Positions 33,227-42,969 are shown, counted from the first letter of the stretch. The stretch: 64,000 nt of DNA from Arenimonas sp. (GCA_019459145.1 JAIBEK010000059.1:90007-154006), one strand, 5' to 3'. Program-made: numbers and translations. Notes: a model not told the origin generated them from the sequence alone.

Positions 33227-33775
33227 TCAGAGGCGGTTGAGGAACTGGGCGAAGACCATCGTGCCTTCCGGCCAGGGTCCATGGCCGGACTCGGCGTTGA
33301 GATGGCCGGATTCGCCGGCATCGACCAGCAGCGAGCCCCAGGCATTGGCAATGTCGTCGGCATGCTCGAAGGTGCCGAAGGGATCGTTGCGGCTGGCGAC
33401 GGTAAGGGACGGGAACGGCAGCGGCTCGCGCGGATAGGGACCGAAGGTCATCAGGTGCCTGGGCCGGATCGCCGGATTGGCGACGTCCGGCGGGGCCACG
33501 AGAAAGGCGCCGGCGACCTTGTCGGCAATGTGCGGCACGGCGTGGATCAGGGTCGGAACGCCGAGCGAATGGGCGACGAGAACGACGGGGCGTGTCGAGC
33601 GGTTCACCTCTTCGACCAGGCGGGCGACCCAGTCCTCGCGCACCGGCTTCGACCATTCCGCCTGTTCCACCCGGCGTGCGGTCGACAGCCTGGACTGCCA
33701 CCGGCTTTGCCAGTGGTCGGGACCGGAATTGGTGTAGCCCGGGATCATGAGAATGTCGGCGTCTGATGATTTCAT
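33227..33775 (-). CDS. RBBP9/YdeN-family alpha/beta hydrolase
   Basis: 182 aa, a compact single-domain hydrolase. The nucleophile lies in VVLVAHSLG (Ser about 70), the acid in ASRNDPFGTF, and the histidine in ESGHLN; PGYTNSGPDHWQSRW near the N-terminus is typical of the RBBP9 family. These are serine hydrolases with unknown natural substrates in bacteria. It starts 69 bp beyond the stop of the reductase gene on the same strand. Confidence 0.88.
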   Translation of the reverse strand: MKSSDADILMIPGYTNSGPDHWQSRWQSRLSTARRVEQAEWSKPVREDWVARLVEEVNRSTRPVVLVAHSLGVPTLIHAVPHIADKVAGAFLVAPPDVANPAIRPRHLMTFGPYPREPLPFPSLTVASRNDPFGTFEHADDIANAWGSLLVDAGESGHLNAESGHGPWPEGTMVFAQFLNRL

Positions 33776-33844
33776 GTTGTCTTATCTGCTGTCGACGGCG
33801 CTTTGCGTCAAGGGTGCTGTATCCTCGGCCGTGCGAATTTGTCC

Positions 33845-35296
33845 CTAGGTAGCCGCGATCAGTGCCACGGAAAGGACGCTGGCGAAGACGGTGGCCATGA
33901 GGGCGATGAAGCGGTGGCGAACCCCGGCGCAGACGGCGTCATTGCCGGCGTCGAAATCGAAACGCTCCATGACGATCCGGTTGGTGGGTATCCCGGCCTG
34001 TAGCAGGATTGCCACGGCGCTTTCCATCATCGGCGGCGGACCGCAGACGAATGCCGTGGTCTCGGCGGGCGCAAGCCCGTGCAGCAGTCGCGACACATGC
34101 TCGCCACGGCAGGTACCGAATTCGCAATCCTCGCCGCCATCGGTGTCGGCGAGGAAGATCGCCTCGAAATCCAGCCCGGCCATGAGGGCGTTGATCTCGC
34201 TGCGCGCGATGTGATCCTGGCTACTCCGCGCCGCGGCGATCAAGCGGATCGGCCTCCTGTCTCGTCCCTGGGAAAGCTCGCCCAGCAAGCCCAGCACCGG
34301 CGCGATGCCGATGCCGCCGGCGAGGAACAACAACGGTCCCGGACCCGCTTCGTGCAATGTGAAACTGCCATGCGGCCCGTCGACGCCGACCGCGGTGCCG
34401 GGTGCGATATCGGCAATCCGCGAGGTCATGTCGCCGGCATTGCGGATCAGGAAGCGCAGGCGCGGCAGGTCGGACGGCGCGGAGGCGATGGAAAACGGAT
34501 TGTCGGTCACGGTATGGCGTCGGCCGATCGTCAGCCAGGCGAACTGGCCGGCGTCGAAGGGAAAGCGTTCCGGCGTGTCGGTCGTCAGCACCAGTTCGGC
34601 GACCGTCGGGCTCAGCGCCCGCGCACGTTCCACCCTGAAACCCGGCCGGAAGGCCTGGACGGGGCGCCATACATAGACCACGAGCAGCGAGGAAAGGGCG
34701 ATGAGCGCAACGGCGAGAATGGCGGTGGCACCGAAAGGATCGGCCATGAAACGGGCATTGGTGAAGGCATGGTGCAATGCCAGCGCGACCATGATGACCG
34801 CCGCGATTCCGTGGGACAGGCGCCATGCCTGATAGGGAATGATCCTCCCGCGAAGGTGCCGTCCGGTGATGACGAGCAGGACCGCGAGCGCCGCGGCGAT
34901 GACGCCGGTGCGCAGTCCCGGCATCGTCATGTAGAGCATGAACCGCTCCCACATCGCATTCAGGCTCCCGTCTCTCCCGCGAAAGAGGAAGAACAGCAGG
35001 TGGAGGGCCAGCATGAGAATGGCGCCGGTGGCCGCGAGGCGATGAAAGCCCATGGTGCGGTCAAGGCCGATTCGGCCGGAAATGATCTCGAACCGTCCGG
35101 AGGTGGCAAATTGCATCAGGAACATGGCCAGGGCGGCAACACCGGTGGCGCGCGCAAGAACGGGGTAGATCGTCGGTGATTGCAGGCCGCCGCTGAAGGA
35201 GGCGAGGAGGACCGGTCCAGCCGTCAGGACGACATAGAGGACAACGAGTGATTTGCCCGAGAGGGCCCACGGGGGTGAATTTCCGGCGTGTGACAT
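33845..35296 (-). CDS. Ferric-reductase-type flavocytochrome (membrane domain + FAD/NAD reductase)
   Basis: 483 aa. Residues about 15–215 are a six-helix ferric reductase-like heme domain with helix histidines (FHRLAATG, LALHLLF, LSHGIAA, ALHHAFT). A ferredoxin-reductase module follows (about 220–440): FAD motif DNPFSIASAP, pyrophosphate GGIGIAPVLGLLG and NAD-binding FVCGPPPMM. A final hydrophobic helix (about 463–483) is unusual. It would pass electrons from NAD(P)H across the membrane to an iron chelate or another acceptor. An iron-permease family gene is divergent. Confidence 0.85.
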   Translation of the reverse strand: MSHAGNSPPWALSGKSLVVLYVVLTAGPVLLASFSGGLQSPTIYPVLARATGVAALAMFLMQFATSGRFEIISGRIGLDRTMGFHRLAATGAILMLALHLLFFLFRGRDGSLNAMWERFMLYMTMPGLRTGVIAAALAVLLVITGRHLRGRIIPYQAWRLSHGIAAVIMVALALHHAFTNARFMADPFGATAILAVALIALSSLLVVYVWRPVQAFRPGFRVERARALSPTVAELVLTTDTPERFPFDAGQFAWLTIGRRHTVTDNPFSIASAPSDLPRLRFLIRNAGDMTSRIADIAPGTAVGVDGPHGSFTLHEAGPGPLLFLAGGIGIAPVLGLLGELSQGRDRRPIRLIAAARSSQDHIARSEINALMAGLDFEAIFLADTDGGEDCEFGTCRGEHVSRLLHGLAPAETTAFVCGPPPMMESAVAILLQAGIPTNRIVMERFDFDAGNDAVCAGVRHRFIALMATVFASVLSVALIAAT

Positions 35297-35467
35297 TCAA
35301 ACCTCTGCTTCGCTGGGGCTGCCGGTCAGTCAGCGACGGCTTTCCGCCGTCTCGCTGCTTCAGAATAGTTGCCGGCGACAAGGCCCCAAGTCAACGCGAC
35401 GGGACGCGATTGTGGGAACCATCCCACGCAAGGGGAGTTTCCCTGCACATTGCGCAGGGAGCAAGCC

Positions 35468-35962
35468 ATGGCCGGTCATGTCAATTTCTTTTCCCGCTTT
35501 GCCACGGCCGTGTCCGAATGGTCCGGGCGGCCGGTGATCTTCTTCCTGGCCGTGGGCGCCTTGCTGCTTTGGGGACTGGCCGGCCCCTATCTCGACTATT
35601 CCAGCACGTGGCAGGCCCTTGCCAGCACCGGCGCAACCCTGATTGCGTTTCTCATGGTTTTTATCCTGCAGAATACGCAGATGCGCGACACGCGCGCGAT
35701 TCAGACGAAGCTCGATGAACTGATCCTGACGAGCCACCGAGCAGAGAACCACTTCATCGGCATCGAAAGCCTCGACGAAAACGAGCTGAAGAAGCTCAAT
35801 CAGCTGATCGCTAAAGCTGCGGCCGCAAGGGGCGCGGCGCGCGGCGAGCGGATGGAGGAGGTCGAGCGTCATGTCGAGGAGGCGCTTGGCAAGGACGCCG
35901 AAGGCTCCTCTTCAGAAGACGCAGACGAGCGGACTAAGACGCTTGCTCCCGACAATGCCTGA
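35468..35962 (+). CDS. Low-affinity iron permease family protein (Fet4-like)
   Basis: 164 aa. The segment VIFFLAVGALLLWGLAGPYLDYSSTWQ, two transmembrane helices (about 22–42 and 50–72) and the following FILQNTQMRDTRAIQTKLDELI match the bacterial Iron_permease domain (PF04120). The C-terminal third is an acidic coiled coil. Iron transport is a family name, not a demonstrated role for these short members. GGGAG six bases before the ATG fixes the start. It is divergent from the reductase gene. Confidence 0.82.
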   Translation: MAGHVNFFSRFATAVSEWSGRPVIFFLAVGALLLWGLAGPYLDYSSTWQALASTGATLIAFLMVFILQNTQMRDTRAIQTKLDELILTSHRAENHFIGIESLDENELKKLNQLIAKAAAARGAARGERMEEVERHVEEALGKDAEGSSSEDADERTKTLAPDNA

Positions 35963-35976
35963 TATCGTGCCTCAAA

Positions 35977-36002
35977 GCGACCGGCAAAACCATGCCGGTC
36001 GC
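35977..36002. terminator. Hairpin between convergent genes (permease-like / purB)
   Basis: Perfect 10-bp stem GCGACCGGCA (35977–35986) / TGCCGGTCGC (35993–36002) with loop AAACCA. It may act for both converging transcripts; T-tails are short on both sides. Confidence 0.65.
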
Positions 36003-36012
36003 CCGTTCAAAC

Positions 36013-37314
36013 TCAGCCGAAAACGCGCTTGAAGATCGTATCGACGTGTTTGGTGTGATAGCCGAGGTCGAATTTCTCGCGGATCTCTTCTTCGGAGATT
36101 GCCGCGCGCACTTCCTCGTCGCCGAGCAATTCCTCAAGAAAATCAGCGCCCTGTTCCCAGACCTTCATGGCATTTCTTTGAACCAGGCGATAGCTGTCCT
36201 CGCGGGAAACGCCCGCTTGGGTCAACGCCAGAAGGACCCGCTGGCTCATGACCAGACCCTTGAACTTGTTCATGTTCTTCAACATGTTTTCCGGGTAGAT
36301 CACCAGCTTCTCGATGACGCCGGCAAGCCGGTTCAGGGCGAAATCCAGGGTGATCGTGGTGTCCGGGCCGATGGCGCGCTCGACGCTCGAATGGCTGATG
36401 TCGCGCTCGTGCCAGAGCGCCACGTTTTCCAGCGCCGGGACAACCGACATGCGCACCAGGCGGGCAAGGCCCGTCAGGTTCTCGGTCAGCACCGGGTTGC
36501 GCTTGTGCGGCATGGCCGACGAACCCTTCTGGCCCGGCGAGAAGAATTCTTCCGCTTCCAGCACTTCCGTACGCTGCATGTGGCGGATCTCGATCGCGAC
36601 GTTCTCGATCGACGAGGCGATGACGCCGAGGGTCGCGAAGAACATGGCATGGCGGTCGCGCGGGATGACCTGGGTCGAGACCGGCTCGGGCACGAGGCCG
36701 AGCTTTTCGCAGACATGTTCCTCGACGCTGGGGTCGATATTGGCAAAGGTGCCGACGGCGCCGGAGATGGCGCCGGTGGCGATCTCGGCGCGGGCGGCAA
36801 CCAGGCGGGCGCGGTTGCGGCTCATCTCGGCAAAGAAGCGCGCGAAGGTCAGGCCCATGGTCGTCGGTTCGGCATGGATGCCGTGGCTGCGGCCGATGCG
36901 GACCGTGTCCTTGTGTTCGAAGGCGCGGGTCTTCAGCGCCGTCAGCACCCGGTCCATGTCGGCCAGCAGCAGGTCGGCGGCGCGCACCAATTGAATGTTG
37001 AGCGTGGTGTCGAGCACGTCGGACGAGGTCATGCCCTGGTGGACGAAGCGACTATCCGGGCCGATGAATTCGGCGAGATGGGTGAGGAAGGCGATCACGT
37101 CATGCTTGGTGACGGCCTCGATCTCGTCGATCCGGTCGACGTCGAATTTCGCGGCGCCACCCTTTTCCCAGATGGTCCGGGCGGATTCCTTCGGGATGAC
37201 GCCGAGGTCGGCCAAGGCGTCGCAGGCATGGGCCTCGATTTCGAACCAGATACGGAACTTGGTTTCGGGCGACCAGATGGCGACCATTTCGGGCCGGGAA
37301 TAACGCGGGATCAT
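36013..37314 (-). CDS. purB: Adenylosuccinate lyase
   Basis: 433 aa fumarase-superfamily lyase used twice in purine synthesis: SAICAR to AICAR and adenylosuccinate to AMP. The catalytic flexible loop is GSSAMPHKRNP, and QGMTSSDVLDTTL supplies active-site residues. The N-terminus MIPRYSRPEMVAIWSPE is typical. It lies 59 bp downstream of a small membrane-protein gene and may be the last gene of an rpe operon. Confidence 0.97.
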   Translation of the reverse strand: MIPRYSRPEMVAIWSPETKFRIWFEIEAHACDALADLGVIPKESARTIWEKGGAAKFDVDRIDEIEAVTKHDVIAFLTHLAEFIGPDSRFVHQGMTSSDVLDTTLNIQLVRAADLLLADMDRVLTALKTRAFEHKDTVRIGRSHGIHAEPTTMGLTFARFFAEMSRNRARLVAARAEIATGAISGAVGTFANIDPSVEEHVCEKLGLVPEPVSTQVIPRDRHAMFFATLGVIASSIENVAIEIRHMQRTEVLEAEEFFSPGQKGSSAMPHKRNPVLTENLTGLARLVRMSVVPALENVALWHERDISHSSVERAIGPDTTITLDFALNRLAGVIEKLVIYPENMLKNMNKFKGLVMSQRVLLALTQAGVSREDSYRLVQRNAMKVWEQGADFLEELLGDEEVRAAISEEEIREKFDLGYHTKHVDTIFKRVFG

Positions 37315-37373
37315 CGGACGTTCTCACTTTACGGCTGGAGTTGGCGTCGCTTTAGCAAAGACGGGCGGCAATC

Positions 37374-37901
37374 TCAACGGCTGCGGCGCGCATGGAGGAT
37401 GCTGGCACCGATCAGGAGGATCAGGCCGAAGGGGAGGTAGTTGCGGATGCCGAGCACGGCGAACTGGTAGACGGCGGAGGCGGAGGTGAAGGCGAACTGG
37501 AACAGCCAGATCCGGGTGCCGAACGGTTCGTGCCATTGGGCATAGAAATGCCGGTATTGCAGGGCGAACAGCAGTGCGGTGAAGGCGGCGGTGCCGCCGG
37601 CGAGGAAAAGAAAGGCGGCGGCGAAGCGCGTTTCTTGCGGCCGTGAATGGCCGGCGAAGCGGATCAGCGGCAGGGCGGCGATCCAGCCGAGTGCTGCGCC
37701 GGAAAAATAGAGGGCGAGTACGGTCGCCCTGTGCGCAGTCGGCAGACGATGCAAGCCATAGGTCGAGAGAATGATGCAAAGCGTGATCAGTCCACCCCAG
37801 ACCAGCCCTCCGATCAGCCATTCGGCGACCGGCGGTCGGCTTGCGGCGAGACGGGCACGGAGGCCGGAGGCGGAACGGCGGTCAGGCAATTGCTCCGTCA
37901 C
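37374..37901 (-). CDS. Four-helix membrane protein of unknown function
   Basis: 175 aa with about five hydrophobic stretches (LIGGLVWGGLITLCIILS, VLALYFSGAALGWIAALPL, AAAFLFLAGGTAAFTALLF, IWLFQFAFTSASAVYQFAVL, LPFGLILLIGASIL). No family recognised. The start is a GTG whose GTGA overlaps the TGA of the DUF2259 gene, so it is translationally coupled to it. Between rpe and purB it may be a passenger in that operon. Confidence 0.72.
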   Translation of the reverse strand: MTEQLPDRRSASGLRARLAASRPPVAEWLIGGLVWGGLITLCIILSTYGLHRLPTAHRATVLALYFSGAALGWIAALPLIRFAGHSRPQETRFAAAFLFLAGGTAAFTALLFALQYRHFYAQWHEPFGTRIWLFQFAFTSASAVYQFAVLGIRNYLPFGLILLIGASILHARRSR

Positions 37902-38629
37902 GGGCGGACCGGGATCGCGATCCAGCGACCGTCATGGCCCTCGAAACCGAAGCTGAGGACCTGGACGAGGACCATGTGTATGGCGGCGGCGTTGATCGGC
38001 GCATAGGTCACCGCTGCGCCGAGGCGATAGTCGACCGCGCAGCCGCGGCTTGCCGGAACCTTGATGTCCTCGTGGACCAGTTCGTCGACCGCTGTCCCGT
38101 CCTTTTGCGTGAGCGTGAGCCTGAAGGCTTTCAGATCATCGATCACCCCGGCACAGGTGTCCGTGGGCGGCGTCGAAAATCGCTCGAGCCTGAGAGCATA
38201 GGCGCCACCGAAGGCGGGATCTGCCGGATAGGCGAGATAGCGCAGTGTGTCTGCGTCCGCCCCCAGTTCGCTCACCGGATTGAAGGCGACAAGCTGGCCC
38301 GGATGATCGGCAAGTTCATGGGTGGAAAGCAGGGGCGCCGCCTTCTGCAGTGCGTCGGCGCGCGCCTTTGACAGGCCGACACTCTCGTCGTCTATCCTCA
38401 CCTTGATCGGCGTGCCGGGCAGGTAGGCGTCCTTGACGGTGTCGATCACATAGATGTTCGAATAGGGGAAACCTGAACCGTCCTGGACGCCGTATTCCTC
38501 GAAGGCGTAGACGCTACCGTCATCGGAAAAACCGATGGATTGCAGCGCTGCGATATCGCCGGCCATGGCGGGTGTGGCGGCGATGAGGATCGCCGCTGTC
38601 ACGCCCAGCCATGTCCGCAACTGTGTCAC
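37898..38629 (-). CDS. DUF2259 secreted protein
   Basis: 243 aa with a signal peptide (about 1–23, TPAMAGDI). The sequence [27 protein letters not shown] is the DUF2259 signature, a family of predicted periplasmic proteins without a known role. Three cysteines remain in the mature part. The GTG start overlaps the rpe stop in GTGA, and its own stop overlaps the next GTG the same way. Confidence 0.85.
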   Translation of the reverse strand: MTQLRTWLGVTAAILIAATPAMAGDIAALQSIGFSDDGSVYAFEEYGVQDGSGFPYSNIYVIDTVKDAYLPGTPIKVRIDDESVGLSKARADALQKAAPLLSTHELADHPGQLVAFNPVSELGADADTLRYLAYPADPAFGGAYALRLERFSTPPTDTCAGVIDDLKAFRLTLTQKDGTAVDELVHEDIKVPASRGCAVDYRLGAAVTYAPINAAAIHMVLVQVLSFGFEGHDGRWIAIPVRP

Positions 38630-39303
38630 CGACGCCCCTCGAGTGCTGCCTGTTTCAAAGTGTCGACCGTTTTGCGGTAGTCGTCAACGCCTTCGCCCTT
38701 GTAAACGGCCGAACCGGCGACCAGCACATTGGCCCCGGCGGCTGTGACGAGCGGAGCCGTCTCGGCGGTGACGCCGCCATCGACCTCGAGGTCGATCGGA
38801 CGGTTGCCGATCAGCATGTTGGCCTGGGCGAGCTTGGCGGTTGCCTGGGGGATGAACTTCTGGCCGCCGAAACCCGGGTTGACGCTCATGATCAGGATCA
38901 GATCGAGGTCGTCGAGGACGTTTTCCAGGACGGACACCGGCGTTGCCGGATTGAGCGAGACGCCGGCCTTCTTGCCGAGCGAGCGGATCTTCTGCAGCGA
39001 ACGATGCAGGTGCGGGCCGGCCTCGGCATGCACGGTGATCACGTCGCAGCCGGCATCGGCAAAGGCCTCGAGGAAGGGATCGGCCGGCGAAATCATCAGG
39101 TGGCAGTCGAACACCGCCTTGGTGTAAGGGCGAAGCGCTTTGATCACGGCCGGGCCATAGGAGATGTTCGGCACGAAATGGCCGTCCATGACGTCGAGAT
39201 GGATCCAGTCGGCGCCGGCTTCGACGACGTCGGACACTTCCTGGCCGAGCCTTGCGAAATTGGCGGCAAGGATAGACGGGGCGATCAGCAGGGGGCGGGT
39301 CAT
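38626..39303 (-). CDS. rpe: Ribulose-phosphate 3-epimerase
   Basis: 225 aa TIM barrel that interconverts ribulose 5-phosphate and xylulose 5-phosphate. [41 protein letters not shown] and EVDGGV are the family motifs, including metal-binding His and Asp. The start at [10 protein letters not shown] has GGAG nine bases upstream. The stop overlaps the following GTG (GTGA), so it leads a coupled gene run. Confidence 0.95.
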   Translation of the reverse strand: MTRPLLIAPSILAANFARLGQEVSDVVEAGADWIHLDVMDGHFVPNISYGPAVIKALRPYTKAVFDCHLMISPADPFLEAFADAGCDVITVHAEAGPHLHRSLQKIRSLGKKAGVSLNPATPVSVLENVLDDLDLILIMSVNPGFGGQKFIPQATAKLAQANMLIGNRPIDLEVDGGVTAETAPLVTAAGANVLVAGSAVYKGEGVDDYRKTVDTLKQAALEGRR

Positions 39304-39468
39304 GGGCAAAACTCCGGGAGGTCCAGCGGTTCGGGGTGCGTTTCGGCCAGCCCATAGCACCGGGACCGTGGCCCGGCAACACTGCGAAGGTCGGGGCCTT
39401 GTGGCAATGCGCCTTGACTGGACAGGCCTCTCTGGTCACTCCTTGTCGCCCTGAAAGAGGAGAGATGG

Positions 39469-40230
39469 ATGGGACGGCATGCGATCATCACCGGCGGCAG
39501 CAGCGGCATCGGCCGCCATCTCGTTTCGGCCTTCGTCGAGGCCGGCTATGATGTCGCCTTCACCCATTTTGGCGACCATGGCGCGGCGGAGAAGCTTGTG
39601 GCGGAGATCGGCACGGCCGGGCGGGTCCGGGGCTTCTCCTCGGATGTCGGCGATGGCGAGGCCGTTTCCCGGTTGATGGACGAGGCTTCCGCCTGGTTCG
39701 GCGACGCGCCCGACGTGCTGGTCAACAATGCCGGCATCCAGACCTGGTCGCCTTTGCTCGATCTGAGCGAGGAGCGCTGGGACGCCGTCATTCGCACCAA
39801 TCTCAAGGGCTGCTTCCTCAACACGCGCGAGGCCGGCAAACACATGGTCGCGGCCGGCAAGGGTGGGTCGATCATCAATCTCGGTTCGGGCTGCAACAAG
39901 CTCGCCTTCCCCGGTCTTGTTGACTACACCGCTTCGAAGGGCGGCGTCGAGCAGTTCACCAAGGTGTCCGCCGTCGAGCTCGGACCGCACGGCATTCGCG
40001 TCAACTGCGTCGCGCCCGGCGCCATCGAGACGGAACGGACGCGGGCGGAAGCCCCGAATTATGCCGAGACCTGGGGACGCGTCACCCCGCTTCGCCGTGT
40101 CGGCACCCCGGCCGACATTGCCGGTCCCGTGCTCTTCCTCGCAAGCCCGCAGGCGGGTTTCGTCACCGGCCAGACGCTGTGGGTCGATGGCGGTGTGTTC
40201 AGCCAGGCCTTCTGGCCCTATCAATCGTGA
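39469..40230 (+). CDS. SDR-family oxidoreductase
   Basis: 253 aa classical short-chain dehydrogenase. The Rossmann motif is TGGSSGIG (8–15), NNAG is at 86–89, and the catalytic S140, Y153 and K157 are present. It resembles glucose 1-dehydrogenase or sugar/3-oxoacyl reductases; cofactor and substrate cannot be set. AGGAG lies six bases before the ATG at 39469. It converges with the binding-protein gene 21 bp on. Confidence 0.9.
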   Translation: MGRHAIITGGSSGIGRHLVSAFVEAGYDVAFTHFGDHGAAEKLVAEIGTAGRVRGFSSDVGDGEAVSRLMDEASAWFGDAPDVLVNNAGIQTWSPLLDLSEERWDAVIRTNLKGCFLNTREAGKHMVAAGKGGSIINLGSGCNKLAFPGLVDYTASKGGVEQFTKVSAVELGPHGIRVNCVAPGAIETERTRAEAPNYAETWGRVTPLRRVGTPADIAGPVLFLASPQAGFVTGQTLWVDGGVFSQAFWPYQS

Positions 40231-40251
40231 GCCCGCAGGCGAGTGCCGCGT

Positions 40252-41328
40252 CTATCGGGCGGCATTGGAAGGTTCGACAAACCGTCCACCCCGCCATTCC
40301 ATCAGGCGATAGGGGTTTTCGCTGAGTTCGTGGCTTTCGTCGAAGGCGATCGGGCCGATCACGGTGTCGACATGGGTTTCGCCGATCGCCTGCGCCAGTG
40401 GCATGCCAAGGGCTGCGGCCGCGCCGGCGGCTTGCACGACGACGGTAACGGCGGCATAGGCAGGCAGAACATAGCCCTCGGGCTCCACGCCGGCCCCCTG
40501 GAGTTCGGCAGCCACCTCGTTGGCGGCAGGCTGATCCTCACCGGTCAGAATCACCGCACGCACGCCGTCGGCAAGCGGGACCGGCCGGTCCGCGGCATTC
40601 AGGCTTTCGCCACCCAGCAGCGTCAGCGGGATATTCTCGGCCGCCCCGTCACGGGCGATGATAGCCACGTCATTGCGGTCGCCGCCGACGAAGACGTGGG
40701 TCGCGCCCGCCTTCTTCAACCGCCGCACCAGCGCCACCTGCTGTTCCTGGCCGGGGCGGAAGGTGTCGGTGAAAACGGGTTTGAGGCCGCGCTCCTCCAA
40801 GGTGTTGCGCAGCGTCTCGGCGAGCTCGCGGCCGTGGATGGTGCCGTCCTCGATCAGCGCGAAGGCGTCGCCGGACCAGTCGCGCAGGATGACTTCGGCG
40901 AGTTTCGCCGCCTCGTCCTCGGTCGCGGGCGCCATGCGGAAGAACGGCCAACCATTCTTTACGGCATCCTCCCTCACGCCTTTCCATCGGACGGAAAGGC
41001 TGAGCGCCGGTATGCCGGCTTCGGCCAGGACGACAAGCGCGCCATCGAGGGATTCGGAGCAGAGGAAACCGACGGCGGCCCTGGCACCCGATTCGCGGAT
41101 CTCGCGGGCAATGGCGGGGCCGCTACCCGTCTCGCACGTCTCGTCGATGACGGCGAATTCCAATCCCTGCTGGCGTGCCGCGAGCGCTGCGCCGTCCCGC
41201 ATCTGTGCGCCCAGAACGGCGAAAGGGCCGGTCTGCGGCGCGACAAGCGCGATCTTCGGCCCTGCGGCCAGGGCCGGATAGGCCGGGGACAGGCCGACGA
41301 GGAAGGACAGCAGCATTCGGCGGAGCAT
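40252..41328 (-). CDS. Periplasmic binding protein, branched-chain amino-acid type (ABC substrate-binding)
   Basis: 358 aa. A signal peptide (about 1–22, SPAYPALAAG) leads into a type I periplasmic-binding fold (KIALVAPQTGPFAVLGAQMRDGAALAA) of the Leu/Ile/Val-binding (Peripla_BP_6) family. No permease or ATPase gene adjoins, so it is an orphan binding protein or a sensor partner. A second ATG is four codons downstream. It is divergent from the flavin reductase gene. Confidence 0.85.
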   Translation of the reverse strand: MLRRMLLSFLVGLSPAYPALAAGPKIALVAPQTGPFAVLGAQMRDGAALAARQQGLEFAVIDETCETGSGPAIAREIRESGARAAVGFLCSESLDGALVVLAEAGIPALSLSVRWKGVREDAVKNGWPFFRMAPATEDEAAKLAEVILRDWSGDAFALIEDGTIHGRELAETLRNTLEERGLKPVFTDTFRPGQEQQVALVRRLKKAGATHVFVGGDRNDVAIIARDGAAENIPLTLLGGESLNAADRPVPLADGVRAVILTGEDQPAANEVAAELQGAGVEPEGYVLPAYAAVTVVVQAAGAAAALGMPLAQAIGETHVDTVIGPIAFDESHELSENPYRLMEWRGGRFVEPSNAAR

Positions 41329-41514
41329 TCGGGCGGGTATTCCTGTTCCTCGGATCGTTGCGCTGCATCCTATCCGCACCATGGCGGCCACGGCAACGCC
41401 AATCGGTGCCAGGACGCCCGACGAAAAAACCGCTTCGTTGTGGAAAACGTAATGCTTGGCGGCCATATAATCATCGAGCATGGCAGGAAGACTCGAAGCA
41501 CCCCGGAGAACAGA

Positions 41515-42009
41515 GTGTTGAATTCGCAGCAGATGGACCCCGTCGTCTACCGGGAAGCGATGAGCCGCTATGCCGGCCATGTGCAGATCGTCACGACCGA
41601 GTATGAGGGCGTCAGACGCGGCGTCACCATCACGGCGGCCTGCTCGGTGTCGGACCGTCCGCCGAGCCTGCTCGTCTGCCTCAACAACGGCAATCCGAAC
41701 AATGCGGTCTTCTTCGAGAGCGGCTATTTCGCCCTCAATACGCTTGCCGCCCATCATCAGGCGCTCGCCAATGCCTTTGCCGGCTTCGGCGGACTTGCGC
41801 CCGACGACCGGTTCGCGCTGGCCGAATGGCAGACGCTGGTGACCGGTGCTCCGGTGCTGGCCGATGCGATCGTCTCCTTCGACTGCCGGGTTACCGACAG
41901 CAAGGTGACGGCGACCCATACCGTGCTGTTCGGCGAGGTCAAGGCGGTGCATTTCGGCGCGCCCGAGGCCTCGCTCATCTATCTGGACCGCGGCTATCGC
42001 AGCCTGTAA
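41515..42009 (+). CDS. Flavin reductase family protein
   Basis: 164 aa FMN-binding split barrel (AMSRYAGHVQIVTTEYEG, GVTITAACSVSDRPPSLLVCLN, FALNTLAAHHQALANAFAG). Such enzymes supply reduced FMN/FAD to monooxygenases (HpaC/RutF type). No monooxygenase gene adjoins. I chose the GTG at 41515, with GGAG six bases upstream; an ATG at 41533 is the alternative. It ends 27 bp before the AAA+ gene and may belong to that operon. Confidence 0.87.
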   Translation: MLNSQQMDPVVYREAMSRYAGHVQIVTTEYEGVRRGVTITAACSVSDRPPSLLVCLNNGNPNNAVFFESGYFALNTLAAHHQALANAFAGFGGLAPDDRFALAEWQTLVTGAPVLADAIVSFDCRVTDSKVTATHTVLFGEVKAVHFGAPEASLIYLDRGYRSL

Positions 42010-42036
42010 GCTTCCCCTCAAACAAGGGGAGGAAGC

Positions 42037-42966
42037 ATGGCGGAGACGTCACGAACTGGCCTGCCGGCATCGATCGACGCCGTCATCGAACTCCTGTCTG
42101 CACATGATTATCTGGCGGGGCGGCCGCTGGCGACCGTGCTCTTCCTCGCGCTTCGCATGCAGCGTCCGCTCTTCCTCGAGGGGGAGGCGGGTGTGGGCAA
42201 GACCGAGGTCGCCAAGGTGCTGGCCAAGGCACTCGACCGCCCGCTGATCCGCCTGCAATGCTATGAAGGGCTCGACGTCGCCTCCGCCGTCTACGAATGG
42301 AACTATCCGGCGCAGATGCTCGAGATCCGCCTGGCCGAGGCCACCGGCATTTCCGACCGCGACCGGCTGGAACATGATCTGTTTTCCGAGCGCCACCTGA
42401 TCCGCCGCCCGGTTTTGCAGGCGCTGCAATGCGAGCCGGGCCGCGCGCCGGTCTTCCTGATCGACGAACTCGACCGCACCGACGAGGCCTTCGAGGCCTT
42501 CCTGCTCGAAGTGCTCTCCGACTTCCAGGTGAGCATTCCCGAATTCGGCACCGTCAAGGCCGCCGAGCCGCCGATCGTCATCGTCACCAGCAATCGCACC
42601 CGCGAGGTGCATGACGCGCTGAAGCGCCGCTGTCTCTACCACTGGGTCGACTATCCCAAGGCGGCCGAGGAACTGGCGATCATCCGGCGCAAGGTGCCGG
42701 GCTGCAACGAGCAGCTGTCGCACCAGATCGTCGCCTATGTGCAGAAGATCCGCACCATCGACCTGTTCAAGAACCCCGGCATTGCCGAAACCATCGACTG
42801 GGCGACGGCGCTGACCGAACTCGACCGGCTGGCGCTCGATCCGGAAACCATTGCCGACACGCTCGGCACGCTGCTGAAATACCAGGAGGACATTGCCCGG
42901 ATCCAGGGCGGCGAGGGCCACAAGGTGCTCTCGGAGGTCAAGGCCGAACTGCTGGCGGCGGGTTAG
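42037..42966 (+). CDS. MoxR-type AAA+ ATPase, CoxD-like
   Basis: 309 aa. Walker A is GEAGVGKT (49–56) and Walker B VFLIDELDR (139–147); SNRTREVHDALKRRCLYHWVDYP is a sensor/arginine-finger segment typical of the CoxD group. In CO dehydrogenase systems CoxD is a chaperone-like ATPase that helps build the sulfurated Mo–Cu centre together with CoxE. A GGGGAGG ribosome-binding site precedes the ATG. It is three bases from the VWA gene, its usual partner. Confidence 0.88.
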   Translation: MAETSRTGLPASIDAVIELLSAHDYLAGRPLATVLFLALRMQRPLFLEGEAGVGKTEVAKVLAKALDRPLIRLQCYEGLDVASAVYEWNYPAQMLEIRLAEATGISDRDRLEHDLFSERHLIRRPVLQALQCEPGRAPVFLIDELDRTDEAFEAFLLEVLSDFQVSIPEFGTVKAAEPPIVIVTSNRTREVHDALKRRCLYHWVDYPKAAEELAIIRRKVPGCNEQLSHQIVAYVQKIRTIDLFKNPGIAETIDWATALTELDRLALDPETIADTLGTLLKYQEDIARIQGGEGHKVLSEVKAELLAAG

Positions 42967-42969
42967 GCC

